This document shows positions 34,221 through 41,264 of a DNA stretch of 51,913 nt, piece by piece. The notes below the pieces were generated by a model, which was given only the letters and a program-made list of their open reading frames with translations, had not been told where the DNA came from and did not search any database. The number at the start of each line of letters is the position of its first letter. Within the stretch, counting starts at the first letter, position 1. Made by a program: the position numbers and the translations under genes. The DNA lies in contig CABSBF010000012.1 of assembly GCA_902475855.1 (NCBI GenBank), positions 1 through 51,913 on the forward strand. The letters run 5' to 3'. The stretch is from an uncultured Eubacteriales bacterium (GTDB taxonomy: Bacteria; Bacillota; Clostridia; Oscillospirales; Oscillospiraceae).

Positions 34221-34666
34221 ATCTTCTGGAGATCAATGCCCGCATCCGTCAGCGCCCGCCCTTCCAGATGATCGAGCGGGTCACCGCGCTGGAGCCCGGC
34301 AAGTCCGCAACGGGAATCAAATGTGTTTCCGTCAACGAACCGTATTTTCAGGGGCATATGCCGGGTCTGCCCATTATGCCCGGCGTCCTGCTGATCGAAA
34401 GTGCCGCACAGCTCTGCTCCCTTGTCATTGAGGCAGACGGAAGCGACGCGGACAAGGTCTATGTGCTTCTGAAGGTGCGCGATTTCAAATTTGTCAAGCC
34501 GGTGATTCCCGGCGACCGTCTGGAGCTGCACGCAGAGCTTCTGCGCGGCGGCGCGGGACTGTATCAGTTTTCCGTGGACATCTGCTGCGACGGCGAGACG
34601 CGTGCCAAGGGCGAGTTGATGTTCACCGCGGTCGCACAGGATGCGATCTACGGAGAAAGCAAATGA
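34217..34666 (+). CDS. fabZ: 3-hydroxyacyl-ACP dehydratase (FabZ-type hotdog)
   Basis: 149 residues. FabZ pattern: RPPFQMIERV, catalytic His in YFQGHMPGLPIMPGVLLIE and catalytic Glu in LLIESAAQ, then the KVRDFKFVKPVIPGDRLEL segment. Removes water to give the trans-2-enoyl chain. No enoyl reductase gene follows, so reduction of the double bond must be done by an enzyme elsewhere, by the adjacent flavoprotein, or not at all. Overlaps fabG and the flavoprotein by four bases. Confidence 0.92.
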   Translation: MNLLEINARIRQRPPFQMIERVTALEPGKSATGIKCVSVNEPYFQGHMPGLPIMPGVLLIESAAQLCSLVIEADGSDADKVYVLLKVRDFKFVKPVIPGDRLELHAELLRGGAGLYQFSVDICCDGETRAKGELMFTAVAQDAIYGESK

Positions 34667-35352
34667 GAGTTCTGGTCATTCAGGCCAGTCCGAAGGGCGA
34701 GGACGGCCATACTGCTGTTTTGACGCGTGCGTTTCTCTCCGGATTTCCGGAAGGGACGGAAGTGGAAACGCTGGAGCTGCGCAGACTCAATATCCGTCCC
34801 TGCCTCGGCTGTCTCGGCTGCTGGACCAAAACACCGGGCAAATGCGTCCAGAAGGACGACATGGAGCAGGTCTATACCGCCATTGAGCGCGCGGACGTGA
34901 TCGTAGAGAGCTTCCCTCTGTATTTCTACGGTCTGCCCGGTACACTCAAGACAATGATGGATCGCTGCCTGCCCTATACGAAGGCTTATGGCTGGAACAG
35001 GGGGACGCAGCACGAGCTGCGCGATCCGAGAATGCTTGACAAGCGCCTGGTGCTGATTTCCACCTGCTGGCATACCGGTATAGAACAGCTTTATGCCGCC
35101 GTGCGCGCAGAATTTGATTTGATCTGCGGCGGGAAATACGAGACGATTTTCTGCCCGCAGGGAGAGCTGTTTGTAATTGATGCCTGTCAGCGCCAAAAGG
35201 ACGCATACCTCAGGGATGTGCAGCTTGCCGGCAGTGAGGTCGCGCAGGGTCTGCGCATTCAGCCGGAAACACAAAAACGGCTGGACCGGCCCATCCTTTC
35301 CGACGCGACCTTTGAACGCATCACGCGTCCGCACTGGCAGATCGTAGATTAG
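34663..35352 (+). CDS. Flavodoxin-fold oxidoreductase with a cysteine motif (NADPH-dependent FMN reductase / iron-sulfur flavoprotein-like)
   Basis: 229 residues. Opening VLVIQASPKGEDGHT is the FMN-phosphate loop of the flavodoxin_2/FMN_red family; YFYGLPGTLKTMMDR is the second flavin-contact region. The motif CLGCLGCWTKTPGKC (Cx2Cx2Cx7C) resembles the compact [4Fe-4S] motif of iron-sulfur flavoproteins. The C-terminal ~60 residues are an extension with no family I can name. Four-base overlap with fabZ places it firmly in the operon. A role in redox chemistry on the acyl chain, or in supplying reduced flavin, is an inference from position. Confidence 0.85.
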   Translation: MRVLVIQASPKGEDGHTAVLTRAFLSGFPEGTEVETLELRRLNIRPCLGCLGCWTKTPGKCVQKDDMEQVYTAIERADVIVESFPLYFYGLPGTLKTMMDRCLPYTKAYGWNRGTQHELRDPRMLDKRLVLISTCWHTGIEQLYAAVRAEFDLICGGKYETIFCPQGELFVIDACQRQKDAYLRDVQLAGSEVAQGLRIQPETQKRLDRPILSDATFERITRPHWQIVD

Positions 35353-35368
35353 AAGGGAAGTTGCCCGA

Positions 35369-36154
35369 ATGAAACGCAGTATTCTGTTTCTGCTTGTCTG
35401 CACGCTGGCGCTTTTGTGTGCCTGCGCGGAAGAAGCTTTGCCCACCGAGCCGCCGGAAACCTCTTCTGCGGCTTCCGGCACGGAAGAATCTGATTCTTCT
35501 GAGCCCGCAGAATCCTCGCAGGAAAGCCATCCATCCGAATCGGAACCGAGCAAGATCTCCTTTGAAATCACGGATCAGCGGCTGATTGTTTACCGCAACC
35601 GTGCAGAGGAACTCTGGGGTCAGGTCATCACCGCGGTAAAAAACACCGGAGATGTGCCTGTTTACCTGCAAAACAGCTCTTTCCGGATCACGGATGCCGC
35701 GGGAAAATCAGCTGCTTCCGATACGGTGCTTTCTGCCTATCCGCAGATCGTTGCACCCGGTGAAACGGGATACTACTATGCGGAAACCTATTTGGAAGCG
35801 GAATCGGCCGAGGGTCTGACGCTGGAGTTTGCGCCGCAGGTTTCTGCGGATGTACAGAAGACTGTGAGCTATGCCACTTTGGATGAAGCCCTGCTGGATT
35901 CCCGCTACGGCGGCATGGAACTGCGTGTGACGGTAAAAAATCAGACGGCGCAGGATTCCCGGCATTACTGCGTTGCAGTGCTTCTGTTCGATGCGGAAGG
36001 AAAACTTCTTGGACAGTTCTATGATGTGCCTTCGGTAAAAATTCCGGCGGGGTCTTCTGCGGTGCTGGAGCTGAGCAGCTATATGCTCCCGGACACGGTC
36101 ACGAAGGCGGAGATTGCGGATTATCGCATCTTAGCCTATGAATTGCAGGATTAA
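35369..36154 (+). CDS. Predicted lipoprotein, unknown function
   Basis: 261 residues. Signal with lipobox LCAC (lipidated Cys19), a 45-residue Ser/Glu/Pro tether, then two immunoglobulin-like beta domains of the FxLYD type (AVKNTGDVPVYLQNSSFRITDAAG ...; VTVKNQTAQDSRHYCVAVLLFD). Ser/Glu tethers of the same style occur in the solute-binding lipoprotein at 4828-6429. It is 16 bases after the flavoprotein gene and ends at the operon terminator. Probably a surface-exposed stalked protein; no enzymatic motif. Confidence 0.85.
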   Translation: MKRSILFLLVCTLALLCACAEEALPTEPPETSSAASGTEESDSSEPAESSQESHPSESEPSKISFEITDQRLIVYRNRAEELWGQVITAVKNTGDVPVYLQNSSFRITDAAGKSAASDTVLSAYPQIVAPGETGYYYAETYLEAESAEGLTLEFAPQVSADVQKTVSYATLDEALLDSRYGGMELRVTVKNQTAQDSRHYCVAVLLFDAEGKLLGQFYDVPSVKIPAGSSAVLELSSYMLPDTVTKAEIADYRILAYELQD

Positions 36155-36163
36155 TGGAATTAC

Positions 36164-36203
36164 AAGCAATGCCAGAGCCGTCCGGCTTTGGCGTTGCTTT
36201 TTT
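36164..36203 (+). terminator. Terminator of the fab-like operon
   Basis: AAGCAATGCCAGAGCC (36164-36179), loop GTCC, GGCTTTGGCGTTGCTT (36184-36199) with a few G-T pairs or mismatches, then T6. The 3' arm contains the -35 of the murI promoter. Confidence 0.9.
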
Positions 36204-36222
36204 GTCGAAAGAAGTGTATAAT
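36194..36222 (+). promoter_or_regulatory. Promoter of murI embedded in the terminator
   Basis: TTGCTT (36194-36199), 17-base spacer, TATAAT (36217-36222). The -35 lies in the 3' arm of the preceding terminator, so the end of one operon and the start of the next share sequence. Confidence 0.75.
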
Positions 36223-36246
36223 GACCGTGGAAAAGGAGGTGGTTCC

Positions 36247-37032
36247 GTGCGGAGAGAAGGACAGATTGCCGTGTTTGACTCCGGACTTGGCGGCATTAGT
36301 GTGCTGCGTGAGCTGATTCGGCAGATGCCGCAGGAAAACTATCTCTATTTTGGCGATTCGCTGCATGCGCCCTATGGCTCTCGCCCGACGCAGGAGATTC
36401 GTGATCTTACCTTTGCGGCGGCGGAAAAGCTCTTTGCGCAGGATACAAAGGCGCTGGTCATTGCCTGCAATACGGCCACCTCTGCAGCGGCGGAGGAACT
36501 GCGCGCGGCCTACCCCGACCGGATCATCATCGGCATCGAGCCGGCACTGAAGCTTGCGGTGTCGCGGCATCCCGGCGGGCGAATTCTGGTCATGGCGACT
36601 GAGGCGACGCTGCGGGAGAGAAAATTTGCCCTTTTGATGGAGCATTTTACGGCGGATTGTGAAATTATCAAATGCCCCTGTCCGGGATTGGTGGAGTTTG
36701 TCGAGCGGGGAGAGCTCAGCGGCCCGGCAGTGGAAACCAGTTTGCGGATGTATCTGAAGGATTGTACGGCCGTGCCGCCGGATGCGGCGGTTCTCGGCTG
36801 CACGCATTATCCCTTCCTGCGCGCCACGATCCGCAAGGTGCTGGGCGCACAGACGGAGATTCTTGACGGTGCGGACGGCACGGCGCGGGAAACACGCCGC
36901 CGCCTTTCAGAGGCGGGTCTCCTGCGCGGAGAGGGCGATGGCAGTGTGAAAATTACGAACAGCCGTGCCTCTGCCGAGCTTCTGAAGCGTTCCGAAGCCC
37001 TCCTTCGTGCAAAAACGTTGGACGAAATCTGA
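36247..37032 (+). CDS. murI: Glutamate racemase
   Basis: 261 residues. Makes D-glutamate for peptidoglycan. The GTG at 36247 has AGGAGG seven bases before it; an upstream frame from 36154 overlaps the terminator and is rejected. Motifs: AVFDSGLGGISVLREL, YFGDSLHAPYG, ACNTAT (first catalytic Cys) and GCTHYPFL (second Cys-His). Full length for the family. Confidence 0.96.
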   Translation: MRREGQIAVFDSGLGGISVLRELIRQMPQENYLYFGDSLHAPYGSRPTQEIRDLTFAAAEKLFAQDTKALVIACNTATSAAAEELRAAYPDRIIIGIEPALKLAVSRHPGGRILVMATEATLRERKFALLMEHFTADCEIIKCPCPGLVEFVERGELSGPAVETSLRMYLKDCTAVPPDAAVLGCTHYPFLRATIRKVLGAQTEILDGADGTARETRRRLSEAGLLRGEGDGSVKITNSRASAELLKRSEALLRAKTLDEI

Positions 37033-37198
37033 CGCCAATTTCAATGGAAATTCTTTCATTTTTGCCGTAGATCGATGGTTGATGCCGGAAATCTGCGGCA
37101 AGTTCTTTTGTTCCTGCGTTTTGGTCCGAAACAGTCCGGCGCTTTTTCTGGTGCTTACCGCTTTTCTATGTTTCAATGGAAGTGCGGAGGTGCGTAAA

Positions 37199-37453
37199 AT
37201 GGAAAAAAGACGTGGGGTTCGTTACCTGCATAATGTGGGAGTGATCTACTATGACCATCTGGAAAAGCAAACTCCGGAAGGCCGGACAATCTATGGAGTT
37301 CGTGTTACGATGCATACGGCGGCAGGCATGGAATCGGAATCCTGCTATTTTTCGGAGTCTGCGGAGGAGGCTGACCGCCTCCTTGATCGCCTGCGGCGCG
37401 GCGGCGTGACGCCATGCACCCTACTGGAGGTAGTGGATGCGCAGGTTTTTTGA
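37199..37453 (+). CDS. Small protein, DUF6514-like
   Basis: 84 residues from the ATG at 37199, with GGAGG eight bases upstream; the 64 residues before it in the same frame are non-coding in character. Pattern YLHNVGVIYYDHLEKQT..GRTIYGVRV....G...ES.YFSES.EEADRLLDRLRRGGVTPCTLLEVVDAQ fits the small clostridial proteins grouped as DUF6514 (from memory, not searched). Function unknown. Between murI and nrdR with its own leader. Confidence 0.75.
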   Translation: MEKRRGVRYLHNVGVIYYDHLEKQTPEGRTIYGVRVTMHTAAGMESESCYFSESAEEADRLLDRLRRGGVTPCTLLEVVDAQVF

Positions 37454-37461
37454 AAAAAGGA

Positions 37462-37490
37462 TGGACATTTCCGGCGGATTTTGTTAGAAT
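37462..37490 (+). promoter_or_regulatory. Promoter of nrdR
   Basis: TGGACA (37462-37467), 17-base spacer, TAGAAT (37485-37490) with an extended -10 TG at 37482-37483. A second TATAAT at 37494-37499 has no -35. Confidence 0.55.
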
Positions 37491-37522
37491 ATATATAATT
37501 GAGTAGTAAAGGAGCGCTTGTC

Positions 37523-37978
37523 ATGAAGTGTCCGTATTGTGGCTATCAGGAAAGCAAGGTTGTCGATTCCCGTCATTCAGAGGACGGCGTGAGCATTCGC
37601 CGCCGCAGGGAGTGCCTGTCCTGCCAGAAGCGGTTTACAACCTATGAAACCGTCGAGAGCCTGCCCATCGTGGTGGTGAAGAAGGACAACAGCCGCCAGG
37701 CGTTCGACCGCAATAAAATCCTCAACGGCATGGTACGCGCCTGCGAGAAGCGCCCTGTCAGTATGGCTGCGCTGGAAGCGGCCACAATGGAGATCGAGCA
37801 GATCATCCAGAATTCGCTGGAGCGTGAGGTCAGCACAGAGAAAATCGGAGAGCTGGTCATGGAACGGCTGAAGCCCCTGGACGAGGTGTCCTATGTGCGC
37901 TTTGCTTCTGTTTACCGCCAGTTTAAGGATATCAACAGCTTTATGCATGAACTGAATAAGATTTTGGAGGAAAAATAA
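37523..37978 (+). CDS. nrdR: Transcriptional repressor NrdR
   Basis: 151 residues. Zinc ribbon CPYC...CLSC (residues 3-34), RRRRECLSCQKRFTTYE, then the ATP-cone domain (VVKKDNSRQAFDRNKILNGMVRACEKRPV). Controls ribonucleotide reductase genes by sensing ATP/dATP. ATG at 37523 eight bases after AAAGGAG. Ends at a very strong terminator. Confidence 0.98.
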   Translation: MKCPYCGYQESKVVDSRHSEDGVSIRRRRECLSCQKRFTTYETVESLPIVVVKKDNSRQAFDRNKILNGMVRACEKRPVSMAALEAATMEIEQIIQNSLEREVSTEKIGELVMERLKPLDEVSYVRFASVYRQFKDINSFMHELNKILEEK

Positions 37979-37987
37979 TTCTGCCCC

Positions 37988-38042
37988 AAAAGCACCGCTC
38001 CCGAAACTGATTCTCTGTCAGTTTCGGGAGCGGTGCTTTTTC
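37988..38042. terminator. Bidirectional terminator with a perfect 23-bp stem
   Basis: 37988-38010 pairs perfectly with 38018-38040 (seven-base loop); T5 at the plus end and A4 at the minus end give T-runs in both directions. Ends nrdR and the convergent membrane-protein gene. Confidence 0.97.
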
Positions 38043-38074
38043 ACTTGCAAAGTTCAGGATTTGCGTTTATAATA

Positions 38075-38653
38075 TTACAGAAATTGCGCACGGCAGATCA
38101 GCATGGCCAAAACAGGAATAACCGAGCCGACCAGAAGCTGCGAGGCCGTATGGCGCTTGAGCTTTACGCTCGACCAGATGACGGGCGTCAGCAGCAGATA
38201 GCCGAAGAGGAACCACGGGCAGACAAAGACGGACAGCATCGCAACGGGACCGGAGCAGCCGCAGGCGTGACCGCTTGCCTTGTAGTGCAGGCAGGTACAC
38301 ACTGCCAGCGAAAGACCGGAAATCAGATAGGTGCCGAAAAGCACCTTTTCCACAGCGGTTCCACCGCCGAGCAGGGCGTAGAGGAAACCTCCGATATAAC
38401 CGATGACGGAAAAGACAATGGCAAGATTGCGCTGACCGTCGCGTCCTTTCCTGCGAAGCGGCGGGACGATTGCAGAAACGGGGTAGGCCAGTACCGGCAG
38501 GATGCTCAGGAAAAAGACGGCCATCAGATAGTGCTGCGCGGATGCGAAAGAGCCTTTCAGAAGAAAGTACAGCAGCGTGCAGAGCAGAAAAGCAAAGACG
38601 GGTGCGGTTGTCAGAATGCGAATCGCCTTTGCAAAGCTATTTTTCAGATTCAT
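38075..38653 (-). CDS. Polytopic membrane protein, possible divergent PAP2-type phosphatase
   Basis: 192 residues with about five or six hydrophobic helices. The loop YKASGHACGCSGP contains SGH, the core of PAP2 motif 2, and VKLKRHTASQLLVGS recalls the R-x5-H of motif 3; motif 1 (K-x6-RP) is not clear. This could be an atypical lipid phosphatase (the KxSxHAAG.GG class) or simply a membrane protein. The ATG at 38653 follows AGGAGG by eight bases. Divergent from the XRE regulator. Confidence 0.75.
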   Translation of the reverse strand: MNLKNSFAKAIRILTTAPVFAFLLCTLLYFLLKGSFASAQHYLMAVFFLSILPVLAYPVSAIVPPLRRKGRDGQRNLAIVFSVIGYIGGFLYALLGGGTAVEKVLFGTYLISGLSLAVCTCLHYKASGHACGCSGPVAMLSVFVCPWFLFGYLLLTPVIWSSVKLKRHTASQLLVGSVIPVLAMLICRAQFL

Positions 38654-38711
38654 GGGGAGGACCTCCTGTCAGATTGCATGGGAATTTCCTTGCCCCAATC
38701 CTACTGCGTTG

Positions 38712-38835
38712 CATTGGAAAAGTCACGCCACCAATGGGAGTTTCTACTCCACCGGCGTGGGAGAGTGCATCTACAGGAGGTAGAACGCGGCTCTACTGAG
38801 AGTAGAGCCCTACAGCCGCAAGGCTTTGCGCGGCT
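38712..38835. repeat. Run of five small hairpins upstream of the XRE regulator
   Basis: Successive inverted repeats: CATTGG/CCAATG (38712-38736); CTCCAC-cggc-GTGGgAG (38747-38763); TCTAC-aggag-GTAGA (38770-38784); GGCTCTACT-gag-AGTAGAGCC (38789-38809); AGCCGC/GCGGCT (38814-38835). There is no T-run after the last one, so it is not a plain terminator. The words CTACT/CTAC recur. It could be a structured leader of the regulator, a small RNA or a dispersed repeat. Confidence 0.55.
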
Positions 38836-38859
38836 AAGGACAGAAGTGGAGGAAAGCAG

Positions 38860-39477
38860 ATGCTGGAAAGTGAAGAGATTCTGCGCAGACGGATCGCAGA
38901 GAATATTACTTATTATCGCAAGCTCAACGGTGACACGCAGGCGGGCTTGGCGGAGAAGCTGAACTATTCGGACAAATCCGTTTCCAAGTGGGAGCGCGCG
39001 GAGGGAACCCCCGATGTCTATATTCTCTCGCAGATTGCTGACCTGTATGACATCACCGTGCAGGATCTGCTGCGTGAAAAGAAAGTGCCGAAAACGCGCA
39101 CCAAGCACCTGCTGATCGCTCTGATGGCAGTCGGACTGGTCTGGCTCGTGATAACGGTGCTGTTCTGCGTGGCGAAGATTTTTCACATTCTGCCGGATGA
39201 TGCATGGCTGCTGTTTATCTATGGCATCGCAGTTATGGGAATTGTCTGTCAGGTTTTTTCTGCTGTGTGGTTCAGCCGGATTGAGCAGATGATTTCCTGC
39301 TCCTTGATAGTCTGGGGTATCGGCTTGAGTCTTGTTTTGAGTATCCGTCAGGACTCTGTCGTGCTGCTGTTTGCTATTTGCGCGGTGCTTGAGGTGCTGG
39401 TGGTGCTGTTTTATCTGCTGAAGATTCAGTCCCGCTGGCGTGAGCTGCGGGAAAAGCGCAGACAGAAGAACGCATAA
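38860..39477 (+). CDS. XRE-family regulator with a membrane domain
   Basis: 205 residues. Residues ~10-65 are a helix-turn-helix of the Cro/CI type: ITYYRKLNGDTQAGLAEKLNYSDKSVSKWERAEGTPDVYILSQIADLYDITVQDLL. The rest has four predicted membrane helices (TKHLLIALMAVGLVWLVITVLF onward) and a basic tail. Such membrane-anchored XRE proteins are common in Firmicutes, with unknown signals. GTGGAGGAAAG precedes the ATG at 38860. Preceded by the hairpin run, followed by a terminator. Confidence 0.9.
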   Translation: MLESEEILRRRIAENITYYRKLNGDTQAGLAEKLNYSDKSVSKWERAEGTPDVYILSQIADLYDITVQDLLREKKVPKTRTKHLLIALMAVGLVWLVITVLFCVAKIFHILPDDAWLLFIYGIAVMGIVCQVFSAVWFSRIEQMISCSLIVWGIGLSLVLSIRQDSVVLLFAICAVLEVLVVLFYLLKIQSRWRELREKRRQKNA

Positions 39478-39478
39478 C

Positions 39479-39529
39479 AAAGCATACGCCCGATCCTTTC
39501 TTAAAAGGACCGGGCGTATGCTTTTATTT
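39479..39529. terminator. Bidirectional terminator between the XRE regulator and the MATE gene
   Basis: AAAGCATACGCCCG (39479-39492) pairs with CGGGCGTATGCTTT (39511-39524), with an inner TCCTTT/AAAGGA stem after one mismatch, then TTTATTTT. The stop of the minus-strand MATE gene abuts it. Confidence 0.93.
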
Positions 39530-40948
39530 TCCCTGCTTCAGAGGGAGAAAGGCGGGCTGCTTTTCCGTGCAGGACTCAGCCATGGCCTTTTCGCGGCAAT
39601 AGCCGCGCTTTTTCATGCAGTGGTAATAGGCGGGGAAAAGGAAAATATCTGCCATGACCCATGCTGCGGGGTTTGCAAAGCAAACGGCAGTGAATCCGCC
39701 GATCGGAACCAGGCACAACGCGAAAACACCGCGGGCGACCATCTCAAAAACACCGGCGACAGTGGCGAGGTTGGAATAGCCAAGCCCCTGAATGGTGAAG
39801 CGGAGAAGGTTGACGAACAGAAGCGGAATGAAGAAAACGGCGTTAAGCAGGAGCATCTCGCGTGCAAGCGGAAGAATCTGCGCGGCAGCGTCGAAATCCT
39901 TCGGGTCGAGAAAGAGTCCGGAAAACGACTGCGCCGTGAAGAACAGTGCTGCAAGCGCGGCAAAGGAGTAGATCGTGCCAAGCAGTGTGCTGGCCTTTAC
40001 GCCCTGCTGCACCCGCGCGATTTTTCCTGCGCCGAGGTTCTGCCCGGCATAGGTTGCGGCAGTGGTGCCGATAGCATCGAAGGGACAGCAGAACAGGGCA
40101 CTGACCTTGTTCGCGGCGGCAACGGCAGCCATGGAAACGGAGCCGAGACCGTTGACTGCCGACTGAATCAGGATGCTGCCAATCGCCGTGATGGAGTATT
40201 GCAGCCCCATGGGAAGGCCCATCAGAAGGAGCTTTCCCGCGTAGAATTTGCGAAAACGCAGATCTTCGCGGTTCAAATGCAGGATGGGGAACTTCTTAGC
40301 CATATAAAACAGGCAGAGAAGGCCGGAGATGAGCTGACTGAACAGGGTTGCCCAGCCTGCACCCGCGACGCCCATATCGAAGGTGACTACACACAGAAGA
40401 TCGAGCGCGACATTGAGGAGACTGGAGAAAATCAAAAAGATCAGCGGCGTGCGGCTGTCACCCAGAGAACGCAGGATCCCGGAAAGCAGATTATAGAGCA
40501 TCGTGGCCGGGATACCGGCGAAGATCAGAATAATGTAACGATAAGCATAGGGAAAGGCATCATCGGGCGTGCGCATCAGCGTAAGGAAGCGGCGGCAGCC
40601 GAGTGTGGTGATCAGTGTGACGAGCAGAGCAATGCCGGTGCCGAGCCAGATCATGTTGCCTACATAGGCACGCAGGCCGCGCAGATCGCCCTCGCCGAAT
40701 TTCTGAGCGACCGGGATGGCGAAGCCGGCGCAGATGCCGTTGCACAGGCCGAGCACCAGAAAGTTGATGGAGCTTGTGGAGCCGACGCCTGCCAGCGCCT
40801 GCATGCCGAGATAATTGCCGACAACGACGGTGTCCACCATGGAATAAAGCTGCTGAAAAAGAAGCCCAAGCAGCAGCGGCAGAAGAAATGAGAGCAGCAG
40901 CGGCAGGGGGGCACCCTGCGTCATGCTTTTGGTATGAGTTCTTGCCAT
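39524..40948 (-). CDS. MATE-family efflux transporter
   Basis: 474 residues, twelve-helix Na+/H+-coupled drug or metabolite exporter (MatE, DinF/NorM superfamily). The start at 40948 follows AGAGGT; the upstream ATG at 40972 would add eight residues without a site. Features: QQLYSMVDTVVVGNYLG in helix 1, IPATMLYNLLSGILRSLGDSRTPL near the end of the first bundle, and the second MatE repeat beginning LPMGLQYSITAIGSILIQSAVNGLG. Substrate unknown. Confidence 0.93.
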   Translation of the reverse strand: MARTHTKSMTQGAPLPLLLSFLLPLLLGLLFQQLYSMVDTVVVGNYLGMQALAGVGSTSSINFLVLGLCNGICAGFAIPVAQKFGEGDLRGLRAYVGNMIWLGTGIALLVTLITTLGCRRFLTLMRTPDDAFPYAYRYIILIFAGIPATMLYNLLSGILRSLGDSRTPLIFLIFSSLLNVALDLLCVVTFDMGVAGAGWATLFSQLISGLLCLFYMAKKFPILHLNREDLRFRKFYAGKLLLMGLPMGLQYSITAIGSILIQSAVNGLGSVSMAAVAAANKVSALFCCPFDAIGTTAATYAGQNLGAGKIARVQQGVKASTLLGTIYSFAALAALFFTAQSFSGLFLDPKDFDAAAQILPLAREMLLLNAVFFIPLLFVNLLRFTIQGLGYSNLATVAGVFEMVARGVFALCLVPIGGFTAVCFANPAAWVMADIFLFPAYYHCMKKRGYCREKAMAESCTEKQPAFLPLKQGK

Positions 40949-40999
40949 TATTTTACCTCTTCGTGAATTCAAAAAACATCTGACTTATAAGCGCACAAG

Positions 41000-41028
41000 A
41001 TATTAGCACGATTCCAATGGAGTGTCAA
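41000..41028 (-). promoter_or_regulatory. Promoter of the MATE gene
   Basis: On the minus strand TTGACA (41028-41023), 17-base spacer, TAATAT (41005-41000). The gap from 40949 to 41264 otherwise holds only the divergent promoter near 41200; no gene is seen. Confidence 0.75.
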
Positions 41029-41198
41029 TGCGTAAAATTCAATAAAAATCGAGTGAAATAACCGGGCAATTGATGATTTTTTCTACAGTTTTCAGAGAAA
41101 ACAGGGTGCGGAGGCCGATTGCCGGCTGCATATGGAAAGGAACTGCGCGGAGAGTGAAGAAAATTCATATTTTGCTCACAGATTCCAAAGGAAACATA

Positions 41199-41207
41199 TG
41201 ATATAAT
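41199..41207 (+). promoter_or_regulatory. Extended -10 promoter of the large ABC transporter gene
   Basis: TGATATAAT (TG at 41199-41200, TATAAT at 41202-41207). No good -35. About 50 bases of leader precede the ATG at 41265. Confidence 0.6.
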
Positions 41208-41264
41208 GTCAAGCAGTAAAGTGACTGCCCGGCGAGGTGCCGGCCCCGCGGAAAGGATATCCTC

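Noticed and set aside
34648..35571. 307-codon minus-strand open frame opposite the flavoprotein and lipoprotein genes
   Set aside because: Shadow of two well-supported plus-strand genes.
37480..37505. NrdR-box-like AT-rich sequence upstream of nrdR
   Set aside because: Only the central ATATAT resembles the box; the flanking ACA/TGT parts are missing and there is no second box at the usual helical spacing.
39440..40891. 483-codon plus-strand open frame opposite the MATE gene
   Set aside because: Highly charged shadow frame; the minus strand encodes a typical twelve-helix transporter with a promoter, ribosome site and terminator.
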